Positions 25,301-40,300 of a DNA stretch of 47,033 bases are shown piece by piece. Position 1 is the stretch's first letter; the number at the start of each line of letters is the position of its first letter. The position numbers were made by a program, and so were the translations under genes. A model generated the notes under the pieces. It worked only from the letters and a program-made list of their open reading frames with translations, ran no database searches and was not told the DNA's origin. The stretch comes from a virus: positions 1 through 47,033 of IMG/VR virus record IMGVR_UViG_3300032242_001587. The stretch is one strand, 5' to 3'.

Positions 25301-28300
25301 TAGATATATCCAACCTTCAATAGTAAAATCATTTGTACTAAGTGTGAATACATTATTACTTGTTATACTTAAATAGTTACCACTACCATTAAATGATACA
25401 CTACTACCGTTAGTTGCTACAAACGGTGAAACAGTACTTAAATTTGTAAATCCGGTTGGTGTTAAAGTGACACCGTAATAACCAATATCAGTAGTTAATG
25501 ACGATTGTAATGCTAGTAACTGTGTTATACCTGTATTAAATAATCCATTTGCAGGCACTAAAGTTGTAGAACCACTATTACCGAGCGTGAATCCATTGTA
25601 ACTATTATCAACTAATGTATTATTTTGTAATGTTAGTAATTGAGTTACACCGTTATTTACACCAAATAGATTAATTACTGGGAATGTTAAAGTAGAACCA
25701 ACGTTTGTAATAGTAGTTGGGAATGCACTATTATCAACTATAGTTGAACTTTGACTTGTTAACAATGTTGTGCCTGAATTATTTCCAAACAATCCAATTG
25801 CAATTATTGTGTTTACAGAATTACCATTTGTAATAATATTAGTTGCACTAAATGTACTGTTGTCAATAATAGTTGAACTTTGACAAGTTAATAAAGACGT
25901 TGCAGTACCTGTAATTGCACTGATGTTTGTACCTGAACTTTGTGTTGCTGCTAATGGGCCTGTTGGTACTGTAAAATTACCCGTATAAACCGCTATACCC
26001 TTAACTACACGTAAATTAGATATGAATCCATTTAGGAAACCAGAAACTGAATAATTAATTCTACCGATTGAAGGACTATTCAGTGTGAGGTTGAAGCCTG
26101 GTGTTGCAGACCCACCACTTACGCCATTAATATATCCAGTAAGTGTTGTGCCATTATATGACCACGCAACATGGTACCAAGAACCTGTGGTAATTGCTGT
26201 GGTTGTTAATACATTGTTTGCTGAGCCAGAATAGTATAATGTTCCGGTTGGGTCAATACGCAATCCAATACCATTAGTAGCCGCACTATTTCTAGTATCG
26301 AAAACAAAACTCTCTTGAAGCGTTACTAAATAAACCCATGCCTCAACAGTCCATGCTCCAGTGCCGAAAGCAAATGCTGCATTTGCCGGTAAACTTAATA
26401 TCTGTGATTGTGCGCTGTTGAACGAGCAAGCATAATAACCGTTAGTAGTTGTTAGTGATGGTATTGCTGCAATATTTCCACCTACTGTTGCAGTTAACGG
26501 TACAGTTGGTACAACAAAGTTGTTAGTATATACTGCTAGATTTTTTACAATACGCACGTTAGTAATATATCCATTCAATGGATAAGTACCGGAATAACCT
26601 GTACCGATAGCAGGAGTGCTTACTGTATTCAATACTGTGTTATCTGAGTATATAATACCTGTTTGAACACCGTTTATATATAAACTTGTATTGTTTGACA
26701 CACGGGCAACTGCAATATGATACCACGTACTATTAGATAATGTCACGCCTGTAATTACAACAGTACTACCTACTGCATAGTATAATGTACTTGCATTTAT
26801 ATAGATTACTGGACTTGTTGAGGTCAATGATGTTCTACCATCATATAGTGTACCTGTATTACCATTTAATATATATATCCAACCCTCAATAGTAAAATCT
26901 TGTGTACCAAATTGAAGTGAAGAATTACTTGGTACTGTTAGATACTGTGAACTACCTGTAAAGTATACACTATAACCATTAGATACTGCAAAAGGTGTTA
27001 TTAATGGATATAATGTTAATGACCCAGATGATATATTCAATATAAAATTATTCACACTTGCATCATTAGTAGTTGCATTTTGGAACATTAATACTTGTGG
27101 AACATAAATGAACGGTGATACTGTTGTACTTAATGTTACTGTACCGGTAGCAGTTAATGTATAGTTTACCAAACTTGCATCAGTAGTTGTTGAGTTTTGC
27201 AACACTAATATTTTTGTATTTGTTATTGCAGTTAGTGGTGCTGAAGGTACTGCAAAGTTAGATGCATATACTGCTGTACCTACTACTATTCTAAAATTAC
27301 TAATATAGCCATTGAATGTATTTGTACCTGCTCCTGTTTGTCCTATACGTAATCCATATTGGGAATGAGTATTATTATCTGTGCCAGTACCCACATTGAC
27401 ACCATTTACATACATAGTAACACCATTTGTATTCTGATTTGTTCCTACAACCGCAACATGGTACCAGAAAGGTGAACTGAAAGTTACGCTTGATGTTATT
27501 ATAACAGTAGTACCAACATTATATGTTATTGTATTATTACTCAATAGTTGCATGAATGATGCAATATTTGTGGTTGTTGCACCTCTTAAGTCATAGAAAC
27601 ATTGTTGTACACTTAGTGCATTAAAATAAACCCAAAATTCAATTGTATATTGACTATTATTAAATGCAAGTTGACTACTACCTGCAGTGCTTAAATATGA
27701 ACTACCGTTGAAGGTAACACTTGATCCATTTGTAGGTACAGTACCTGTAATTGCACTAATATTTGTGCTTGAACTTTGTGTTAAAGTTAACGGAGCAGTA
27801 GGAGTTGTAAAGTTACCTGTATATATTCCTAGTCCCCTTACAACTCTAAGGTTAGTTAAATATCCACCAAAGTAACCACCGACTTGTGGATTATATCCGA
27901 TATACATGTAACTATTAGACGTAAAGTTTAATAAACGTGTAGATGTTGATACAAGCACACCATTAAAATACAATGATTCAACGCCATTGATTCTAACATA
28001 AGCAATATGAGTCCATACATAAAACAATGCGGCACTTGTATTTCTATCTAAACTAGTATTTGTAGTAAGTCCACCATAACTAAATATACCAGCGGTAGCA
28101 AAACCTAAATAGAAACCTGTATCACTATTAGCATTGTTAGTACTTAATATATAATTAAAATTACTTGAGTTTGTGCAATAAGCATATACCTCAACAGTAA
28201 AATCTCCTGTAGTCATGGTATATCCATAACTAGGGTTTAAATAACTGATGGTAGATGCATTATAAAATACGCTACTTCCATTAGGTACAACAAAGGGTGA

Positions 28301-31300
28301 TGTTATACTCAGTGTTGGACTACCTACCGCAGTCAATGTGAATGCGTTAGTACTTGCATCAGTAGTAGTTGCATTTTGAGCCACTAATAAACTACTTTGT
28401 GAAGTACTTACTGAATTCTGTGATTTAGTTAGTGGACTATTTTGTGGTGAGTATATACCGGTATAAACTGCCACACCATTAGTTAATCTAACATTAGATA
28501 TAAACCCGTTCAATGGTGATGTTTTATTGCTGGTTAATATACCAATACTGCTTGTTGCATTTATACCTATACTTGCACTTAATGTTGCAGTTTGAGCAAG
28601 CAATCCATGTACGTATATTGCAAATCCATTTGCACTAGTATTAGTTCTCACTGCCGCAACATGTGTCCAGCGTCCTACAGGTATACCAATTGTAGTTGTT
28701 ATAATAGTTTGTGCAACAGTACTAGTGGCATATGCAAAGACTACATAACCTGTTGTGGCAAGTGAATATAATGTCCATTGACCCGGAACAAATGTGGTGT
28801 TAACCCAATTATCAACAAATACTTGATTGGCTGATAATGAAAGAGCATATACCCAACATTCTACTGTGAATGGATTTGTACCGAATACATATTGTGATCC
28901 AGGCACTGATAAATATTGACCTGTGCTATTAGTAAAATAATTATCATAATAACCATCTGAGGTTGTTGGTGCTGATATACTATTAATATTAGTACCTGAA
29001 CTTTGTGTACTAGTCAAGTTAGTTGTAGGTGGAGTAAATGCTCCTGTATATACTATACTACCATTAACTATACGCATGTTACTTATATAACCATATAAAT
29101 AATTACTACCAGCACCCGTGTAGATAGTACCTATAATAGGTCTCGATGGTGTACCTAATAGGTATGTATTGGTATCAGTATATGTACCTTGTGCTACACC
29201 ATTCACATATAATGTAGTAATATTATTATTTCTTGTTAATGCACAATGATACCAAGTATATTGCAATAAAGTTGAACTAGCAATTTTAGAAGCACCTAAA
29301 GTATAATAAAATAATATATTATTAGACACATATATACTTGGATATGGAGAAGAATCTGATCCTCTAAAATCAATGAAATATAGAGGATTGCCTGATGCAG
29401 AGTAGTAAAAGTAAAATTCAATAGTGAAGTTATTATTACCTAATACAAATTGATATGAATTAGATGGTACGAAGATATATTGTGATCCATTAAAATAACC
29501 TGAATATGCATTAACTGCTATTGCAGCGCTTGGACTACCGTTAATATTGGCACTTTGTGTAGTAGATAAGGTTGATGTAGGTACAGTAAAATTACTTGTG
29601 TATAATGCTATACCGTTGACAAGTCTCACATTAGATATATATCCAGTAAAGGGGAATGTAGTACCGTTTTGTTCAGCACCAATACGCATTACACCCTGTG
29701 CATAAGCAATAACATTTGAACCAGTATATCCGGATTGTCCATTGATATAGATTGTTACTGTACCACCAGAAGCTGTATAACTTCTTACAAATGCTAAATG
29801 ATTCCACGTATTGAATGTTACGACGGTAGATGTTACCCCAGTTTGTCCATAACTAGCAGTAGGTGAATATCCATAAAATATAGTTCCACTTGAATTTATA
29901 CCAAACGGTGTAAGTCCAGTTGATGCATCATTACTAATAATAATTTGATATGTACCGCCGAATGTAATTGGATATATCCAACATTCTAGTGTAAATGTAC
30001 CTACAGTATAGTTATAGATACTAATACTACTAGGCACTGTTATTGAAGAGGTACCTGATGTTGCAGGGAAAGATTGAAAATAAGCACTACGTGCATATGC
30101 TACTTGGAATGCAGGATATACCTTTCTATTAATTGTTGGTGTACCTGTAACAGTCAATGTTAAATTATTTGAACTTGCATCGGTTGTAGTTGAGTTTTGT
30201 AATGCTAATAAAGCAGTATTAGTACCAGTTATTGCGTTAACGTTTGTTACTATACTTTGTGTATTAGTTAATGGATTAGTTATGCTTGGTGTGAAATTAC
30301 CTGTATAAACTGCTATATTTTTCAATACTCTTAGGTTACTAATATATCCATTCAATCCATATCCTGCAGTACTTGCACTAGTTCCTAAACTAGCCTGATA
30401 TGAGTACGGCAAACTAACAATAGTAGGTATATTTATTTGACTTCCAAGAGCTACACCATTTACGTATGTTGTAGTAATACCATTGTTTATTACATATGCA
30501 ATATGATACCATGTTGCAGCTGTCATGTTATGTTGATATCCAATGTACGATGTATTGCTTACTACTATGAATAGATTGCTTGAACCAATGACAAAATGTA
30601 CACCAGTTGATAATGAACCAGCAATACTAAACAATGTTGACACACCAGTAGTCCATGTGTTTGATGTAGGCATTACATATAAATAAACCCAGGCTTCAAC
30701 TGTTAGATTTAATAATCCACCATTCAGAATAGAACCGTATGTTGATGAATATGTTACAATTTGATAACCTGTACTACCACCACCGCTAAACCAAACTGCG
30801 CCACCATTAGTAACTAATGATGTTGATATTGCTGCAATGTTAGAACTTGAACTCTGTGTTGTATTGAAACCAGATGTAGGTAATGTGAAGTTTGTAGTAA
30901 CTGAATTTGTACCTGAATATAAACCTATACCATTAACTACACGGAAATTACTTAGATAACCAGTTATAAAACTAGTAGAAGGATTATCACCTATTCCACC
31001 GATATACCATGTGTTATTAGGACTATAGACAACATAATTACCTAAGGTAGATGATGAATCTAATACACCATTAATATATAGATATACTACTCCTGATCTA
31101 CGCACCACTGCAATATGTGTCCACTTACCATATATAATATTACTGTTACTTATTAATGCGTTAGTCGGGAATGATAATCCATTAAATGCAAGTTGATATT
31201 TTGTTGTCACACTAGAGTTGTGACCGGCGTACATTGCCAATGAACCTGTAGTAAAAGAATTATAATTTCCGAATAAGCAAGGATATGTAGTACTAGCAGA

Positions 31301-34300
31301 TCTACCACTTAAGAAATGCCAGAATTCAACAGTATAATCATTCAAACCAAAGTTCAATGTTGGTATTGGTGTTATTGTTACATAACTACTAGCAACACCA
31401 TTAAATGTCCAACTATACCCAGTTGGTGATGTGATTGATGTAGCATTATAAGCAACAACATTAGTTCTACTAGTTTGTGATAAAGTTAAGTTACTTGTTG
31501 GTGGGGTAAATACGCCCGTGTAAATACCAGTACCATTAATGATACGTAAATTACTTAACATACCACTATATGCTAATTGTGCTATTGAATATGTACCGTC
31601 ATTATTACTACTACCTATTGTATAATTACTATAATCCCAAGTACCAGTATTAGTAAAACTATTATTTGGACTTGTATCTAGTACTCCATCAATATATATT
31701 TTAACAATATTATTAATTCTTACAATTGCAATATGATGCCACTTACTATCGCATACTGGTGTTGTGCCTACGAATACAGGATTTGTGGTACTATACGAAT
31801 AACTGTAAATTTGTATGGTTTGTAAACTTGTAGGACCTGCATGACCTACACCAGGATGACTACACATGATATAATAATTATTATTAGTTGCCGTAGTATA
31901 TGAATTGTTTCTTCCTAATATCAATGCACCTGTACTAGCAGTTTGTGGTCCTGCCATCATAAAGAATTCAATAGTAAAGTCACCGCCTAAACTATTATAT
32001 AAATTAGTAGTATTAGTAATATATTGCGTACTACCATTAAATGCAATTGCATTAGTAGTACCACTGAATGGTGTTACATATGGATTAATTCTAGGCTCGC
32101 CGGTATATCCGGATATAGCATAGTTATTAATACTATTATCACGTGTTAGACTTGATTGACCAAGTAAGAACACTGGTGCTACACCAAACGGACTTACAGT
32201 AGGTTGATAACTTGCATACAATAATGAACCACTTGTAAATGTTGCATTATATATACTACTATCTTTAAAAGATGCACTAGCAACATCTCTAGTAGTTTGT
32301 GCTGTAAGAACTACAGGCAATTTCATCATTGTATATGGATTGGTAAATGTTGATAATACAACGCCTGTGTTTGTAACTGTTACATTGTTTGTACTATTAT
32401 CTTTGGTTAATGTTGACTGCAACAACAATAATGTTGTGTTTGTAATAGCCGTTAACGGTGCAGAATAAGGAGGTGTAGTATAAAGCGGTGTACCCGGATT
32501 ACCTAAGTATATTGAAGATGAACCATATACAAATCTTACGTTAGTAATATATCCTGCAAAGTAAGAACCCGTAATTGGTTGATAGCGTCCAACATTCAAT
32601 GTGTCGGTACCGCCGAATACTGTTACTTTACTTAATGTAGTAGCCTGTTTGTATCCGTTAACATACATGCTTATAATACCACTTGAACGAACAATTGCAA
32701 TATGTGTCCATGTGTTTATTTTAGCCACTGAAGGAGTTACGCTATCTATACTCGAAGCCGCACTATCTACTGCTAGTCTAATCACACCACTTGATATTAT
32801 CCATAGATGGAAAGAACCAGCACTCAATGGTGAGGTGAACGGGCCACCTGATGTAACAAATGATGGAGTACCTATAGCAGTTAATGTAAGATTATTTACA
32901 CTGGCATCAGTAGTAAGAGCAGATTGTAATGCTAATAATTGTGTACCACTAGTTCCTGCAACTCCTGCACTAATTGCAGATATGTTTATTCCTGAAAGTT
33001 GTGTTGCAGTTAATGGACTTGACGGTGGAATAAATGATGATGTATATACTGCTGTACCTTTTACAACTCTTAAGTTAGAAATATTTCCTGTAAAATATTT
33101 GTTATTGGCATCATCAGCACGACCTATATATTGTGTACCGCTAGCTGTATAGTTGGTATTATTCGCTACGGTACCACCTAAGTTACCGTTAACATAGATA
33201 TACATATTTCCACTATATCTTACGACTGCTATATGAGTATATGTACTTGTTGCAACTGAGATTGAACTGGCCACTGATCCAGTTGGTGAATAAAAATTAG
33301 GTATTAATGTGGCACCGTTTTGAAGATATACAGACCATGATGGTGTATTTCCAATAGCGCCAAATATAAATCTATCTGTAGTTGATGCACCGTTTGTGGC
33401 TGCTACTGTAGTATATACCCAACATTCAATTGTGAAGTCACCTGTACCAAAAACAAATCCGTTATTAGAAGGTACAGTTAGATATTGAGTTGTACCGTTT
33501 AGTGATACATATCCGTTAGTAGTAGAGGCAGTAGATCCTGTAGTACTGGTACTCAATAAATACTGTGATGCGGGCAATGATGTGGGATATGCCCACATTT
33601 CAATTGTAAAGTCGCCGGTACCTGCACTAGTAGGTTGTGTTAAAGATAGATATGAAGTTGAACCATTGAAGTATCCACTATTACCGTTAGTAGGTGTAGG
33701 ATAAGTAAAGAACGATGGACTAAACATCGGAGTATATAATGGAACACCAAATCCCATTATTGTATTATTGTATCCACTGTTATCAGTGAATGGTGAATTC
33801 TGGAATAGTAATAAACTAGTGCTTACTGAACTTGTTATTGCCGCAATATTTGTACCTGAGTTTTGTGTTATGGCTAATGGGCTTGACGGTACAGTAAATG
33901 CCCCGGTATATACTGCTATATTCTTAACAATACGTAAATTACTCATGTATCCTACGGCATATTGAGTTGGTCCACTTAATTGAGTTGCACCTATATATAA
34001 TGGAGATCCTACACTTGTTAAACCAAATTGCGATCCAAAACTTACAGTTCCGTAACTGGCACCATTAACATATAATGTTATTGTACCACTTGCTCTTACT
34101 AGTGCAATATGTACCCACTCATTAGCTAAAATAGCAGTACTTGCTGTAAAGTTAGTAGAACCATTGTAGTATACTGTTATAATACCTGCAGTTGTAACTT
34201 GAATATTCCAATATCCTAATGCAGTGGTTGCAGCTGTATACTGTCCTAGTAATGTTGAAATTGCAGAAAGACTAGTTGGATAGTAATATAATTCAATAGT

Positions 34301-37300
34301 AAAATCATTTACACCCATATCAGTTACTGAACTAGGTAACTTCATATAGTCATTAGCACCATTAAAGTAAACGCTACTACCTAAACTTGGTATTGAACTA
34401 TTCAATGCTATAGTACTTGAACTGCTAGTTTGTGTACTTGTTAATGCCGCAATAGGAGTGAAGAAACTGTTTGAATATACACCGGTACCATTAACGACAC
34501 GTAAATTACTAATATAACCATTTAATGGATTACTACTATTATATCCAGTTCCAATATATGGTGCGCCAATTACATAGTTATTAGTATCAGTATAGTTATT
34601 ACCTACTTGAATTCCATTTACATATAATTTTGTTATATTTGAAATACGAACCACTGCAATATGATACCACGTTGTAGTGCTTAATGGTAATATAGTTGTA
34701 GAATTGATGACACTAACACCTGCTACTGCATAGTTAACAATATTTGATTGAATATAAACTTGTGGGCTTAGTGTAGTTAAACCTGTTCTACTATCATATA
34801 ATGTACCACTACTAGTACCGCTGGCTAGATATATCCAACCTTCAATTGTAAAATCATTTGAAGAACCAAATGTAAAAACATTGTTGCTAGGTGCTTGTAT
34901 ATATTGACTACTACCAGTAAAGAATACACTACGTCCATTACTACTAGCAAACGGAGCATATGCCATATTTGCAGGACTAGTTACAGGTGTACCTGAGACT
35001 GTCATTTGATAATTATTACCATTACCAGTGAGACTTGCATCATATATTGGTGCAGTAGTCTGGAACATTAATAACTGTGTATATGTAAATATCACTGGAG
35101 TTTGGCTAATAATTACCCCATTCCAATTTGTAATTGGTAATAATGATGTGCCATTATCTATTATTGATGAACTTTGACAAGTTAACAATACAGTTTGACC
35201 TGTTGTTATTGCATTAATATTTGTACCACTAGATTGTGTAGCAGTTAGCGGACCTGACGGTACCGCAAAGTTAGCGGTATAAACGCCTACACCTTTAGTA
35301 ATTCTTACATTAGAAATAGATCCGTTAAAAAATGCTGGATTGATGTTAGATATATAACCAATAGCCATTGCTGCTGTACTAGCAGTAAAGCTAGTATTAT
35401 TAGTTACTGCACTTCCTTGTACCACACCATTCAAGTATACATTTATAGTTGTACCTATTCTTACCAATGCATAATGATACCATACATTAGTAGATATTGT
35501 TACTGAAATTCCCTTAATTGATGCAGAGTATGTTTGAAAATTTATAACGCCTGCACCATTATACCATATAGCCCACCCATTACTACTTGCATCACCGTTT
35601 CCTACTAAACTACCGGCAACTCCTGGATTATTAGTATTAAACCAGAATTCAACTGTAAAGTCAGTGCCCGCAGGGAATGCAAAGTTTGAAGTAGAGAATG
35701 TAGTTAGATATTGACTAGATCCATTAAATGAATTATAATATGTACTATTGGCACTTGGAATTGCTTGAATATTTGTACCACTAGTTTGTGATAATCCTAA
35801 TGCATTAGTTGGCACAGTAAAGTTACCTGTATATACTGCAATACCCTTTACAATACGTAGATTAGAAAGATAACCAGTTAATTTGTTAGTTGCAGTGACA
35901 TTTGCACCAATCAAAATGCCATTTGTTGAATTATATACTGCGGCAATAGTTGCATCAGTACCTTTAACACCATTGACATAACAAGAAATTGTACTTCCAA
36001 ATTTAACACCAGCGATATGATACCATTGATTTGCGATAGGAACTGTTGTGTTATATGAGCGTTGTAACCCACCAACAGCCCCTGTAGTAGAAGCTGCAAA
36101 TTCCCAACGACTTAGGTCATATCGATAATATAAGAACCAATCTCCAGCGTCTGCGCTAGTATGCCACTGAGATATTATCTCCATTGAACTAGTTGCTAGA
36201 CTAGCAACAGAAGGGAAATATATCCATGTTTCAACTGTAAAATCACTAATGTACGGGTTTAATGTTCCACTATAGGATAGAATCAAATATGTATTACCAT
36301 CAAAATAAGTACTATAACCAGTTGTTGTAGGTAGATAAGGTACGACTGTTGAACTGACAGATGGACTACCTGTAGCAGTTAATGTTAAATTATTTGAACT
36401 GGCATCACTAGTTGTTGAATTTTGTAATGCTAATAAACTTGTTACTGTACCTGTGATAGTATTACTATTATTAATTATATTTTGTGTATTAGTTAATGGA
36501 CTAGTACTTGGAATAAAGTTTCCGGTGTATACTGCATAACCTTTGATAATACGCACATTGCTTATATAACCCAGGAAAGTATTAGTATAGCTACCAGCTG
36601 ATACAAATTGGCTACCAATAGACGGTGTAGTTGTAGTACCTGTAGATCCAAAATATTGTTGGCTTACAGGTATGAATATGGTACATGCTGATAGACCATT
36701 CAAATATGTTGTAAGTATATTTCCTGTACGCACTACTGCAACATGATACCATTGATAATTGTTAATAGTAAGTGTTGATGAATAACTATATAATATAGTT
36801 GTCGTAAATCCAGTATATGTTTCAAAGTTTAATGTACCACTTGATCCTATTGCAGATTTTCCTAAATATAAACGCCAAGCAAAATCGGATGTACTAGTAG
36901 AAGCCGCACTCACTATAGTTTGTGTTGAGGTTGCCGCCGTACTATAAAACCAGGCTTCAATAGTAAAGTCATATGCAGCCAACTCAAATCTACCTATATT
37001 AGAGTTAGGCGTACTAATATAACCTATACTAATATTGCCACCAAAATAGCAACTACCGCTATAGTTGAAACCGTTAGGATTATTTATTGACGGATATGTT
37101 GTAACACTGTTAACCGCCAATGTGTTTGTACTACTAGGAGATGTTAATACATATGGCGTTACGCTAGGCGTGAAGTTACCTATATATATTGCAGTACCTA
37201 TCGTAAATCTAAAATTACTTACATAACCGTTAGTATATGCGGCATTAACTCCTCTGCCTATAACAGGACTAATTTGACCTCTTAGGCCATAATCAATAGT

Positions 37301-40300
37301 ATTATTAGCAGTTGTTACTGTATCTTGTATACCGTTTACCCAATGTTTCAATGTACCATTTTGTCTAGTTATTGCAACATGATACCATGTGTTGATTGCA
37401 AGTAAGTTAGCGGTGGAAGTTAAATATGCACCTGCATTTCCTACAGAGAAACTTAATTGCCCACTACTAATAGCCCAAAGCCAGCCGGCGTCACTAGTAC
37501 TAGCTCTGGTATCTAAAAGATATGCGATCACCGATGAATTAGTCAAAAATACCCAACACTCGATTGTAAAGTCTCCGGGTAATTGAGTAGACGTTACATA
37601 ACCGGTCGCAATTTGTAATGAATCGTTTGCACCTGCCCCGTTAAATCCAATACTATTTCCATTAGTAACAGTAGGTATATAAGTTGAGAATGGGCTTGTT
37701 AGTGGTGCTAGTATTAAACCAGTTGCGCCGGCTCCTTTTGTTATAGTGGCGTTGTTAAAACTATTGTCAAGTGTTGCACTACTTTGTAAGCCTAAGAATA
37801 CTGTGTTAGGTATTGCAGTTAGTGGACTAGTTGGTACAGTAAATTTACTTGTATAAACAGCAGTTCCATATACCAATCTTAAGTTAGTGATATAACCAGG
37901 GAAATATTGTGCAGCAGCACTTGCTTGTCTGCCAATATAAACAGTACCTAATGTTGCAGCTTGCCATACAGTTGTTTTTGTGACGGTTGCATCACGAACA
38001 CCGTTAATATATATTGCTATCAAATTATTAGTATATACTACTGCAAGGTGTGTCCATACATATAGTGGAAATACATTATTAGATTGTATTGCTGCTGTTG
38101 CATTATTATCACTCCATACTGTTACTGCACGATTTGCTTCAATTGCAACACCAAAATAACCTGTAGATGTTGCATTATTGTTAATTATCCAACCTCTGGT
38201 TGTTGGTGCAACACCTAATAATACCCATGCTTCAACTGTTACATCATATGGTGTTAAGAATGGTGTATTGGTAACCATTGAATAGGTACCACCTGTTGTA
38301 ATAGTAAAATTATATAATGAATTATCTTTAATTGGACTTACATTTTGATGTAATAGTAAAGAAACTTGTGCTGGATTAGCACCTTGACTATTTATTGTTA
38401 ATGGTACTGTACTTGGAGTAAATGTTGCTGAGTATAATCCTATACCATTAACAATGCGTGTGTTTGACATATATCCAAAAAAGAATCTTCCATATCCAGA
38501 TTGTGGGCTATATGCAATACCAAGATTATTAGAATTTGTTAAATTTTGTCCTGCAGTTTGTGTATCAAGTAATACACCATTTACAAATAGTCTAGAAGTT
38601 CCACTTATACGAGTAATAGCAACATGATACCATGTGTTTAATAATATAGGATTAGTAGTACGGCCAAGGCTAGTTTGAGTATCATTAACATAGTTATTCA
38701 AACCTATACCTGCGTTACCTGCAGTAACGTTATTGTTAGAGAATATGATTAAACTCCAACCGTTTTGTGGTCCGCTAGAACTTAACATTGATAGTAAACA
38801 TTGATTTCTAAGAGAGTCAGTCATATTACTATAACCGTTATCATTCATAAAGAACCAAGTTTCAATAGTGAAGTCATTTGTACCTATATTGAATGCTGTA
38901 CCAAAACCTGTAGCTGAACTAACAATTAAATTGTTACCTGGATTATAGTAAACACTATAATAAGAACTTGCTGGTTCAGGGAATGTTAAGAAGTCATTGG
39001 AGTTATTGAAGTATACACTACTACCATTATTAACAACATATGAACTAGCATTATCAATACTTGCAACACTTGATGTTGCACTTTGCGTAGGATTAAATGG
39101 TGTTGTACTTGGTGTGAATCCAACATCATAATTAACTGTATACAATGCTTTACCATATACTACACGTGCATTACTAATGTAACCATTAAATGCAGTAGTT
39201 GCACTATTTTGTGAGTTTGCAATGGTGATATAACTTGCAGACTGTGCTGTGTATAATAAATTATTTACACCGTTGACAGTACCGGTATATACTCCGTTAA
39301 AGTAAAAATTAACATTAGTTCCTACTTTAGTTAATGCTAAATGCATCCACTGACCTTGAATAATATTTGCAGTAAATGCAGTGCTTGTCGTAGTGCCTGT
39401 TGGAACACCTGATGCTGTTTGGAAATATAAACCACTGCTTGTTATACTGAAACTCCATTCTAAACCAGTAGTAGCTCCAGTACCTTTTTGTATAATATAC
39501 CAACCAGGTGCTGCCGGTGGAGTTCCATTCAAATAGACCCATGCCTCAGCAGTAAAGTTATTTTGACCTTGACCCAATGATAGTGCAGGACTATATGCAC
39601 TTGATACTTGTTGATATGCAAGTGCAGTACTTAAGAATTGTGTACTTCCAGAACCATATATAGTAAAAGGACTTACTGTAGTAGATAATACCGGTGAACC
39701 ACTAGTTGTTGCAGTTATATTATTTGTACTTGCATCTGCTGTTATAGTAGTCTGTAGTGCTAATAATTGTGTATTTGTTATTGCAACTAAAGGAGATTTA
39801 GGAACATTTAATGTTATTTGACTTGGATCATATACTGCATATCCGTTAACAACACGAACATTAGACATATAACCATTAAGATAGTAACCTGCTGTACTAA
39901 TACCACCTATTTTTAGTGGACCAGTAACAGTCCAATTGGTACCATCTGTTCCGTTAGCAATACGAGTGCCATTTAAGAATATAGATGTTTGATTTGCAAA
40001 TAATCCTGCACGTACTGCAACGACATGATTCCATGCACCAACCGTTAATGATGTTGCTGAACCTAGAATGTTTAATCCTGCTCTTGCTGAGATAACAATA
40101 CCATTACCTACACCATTTGCATTTTGATCCCATATACCCCATCCACCGGTTGTATCATTAAACACAAGAATAGGACCATTAGTAGAACCATATGTACTTG
40201 TAGCAATATTAGGATATACCCAGAACTCAACTGTGTATGGATTGCCTTTGAAAGCAAATCCTGAATTAGATCCAAAGTTAATTTCTGTTGATCCAGGTAA

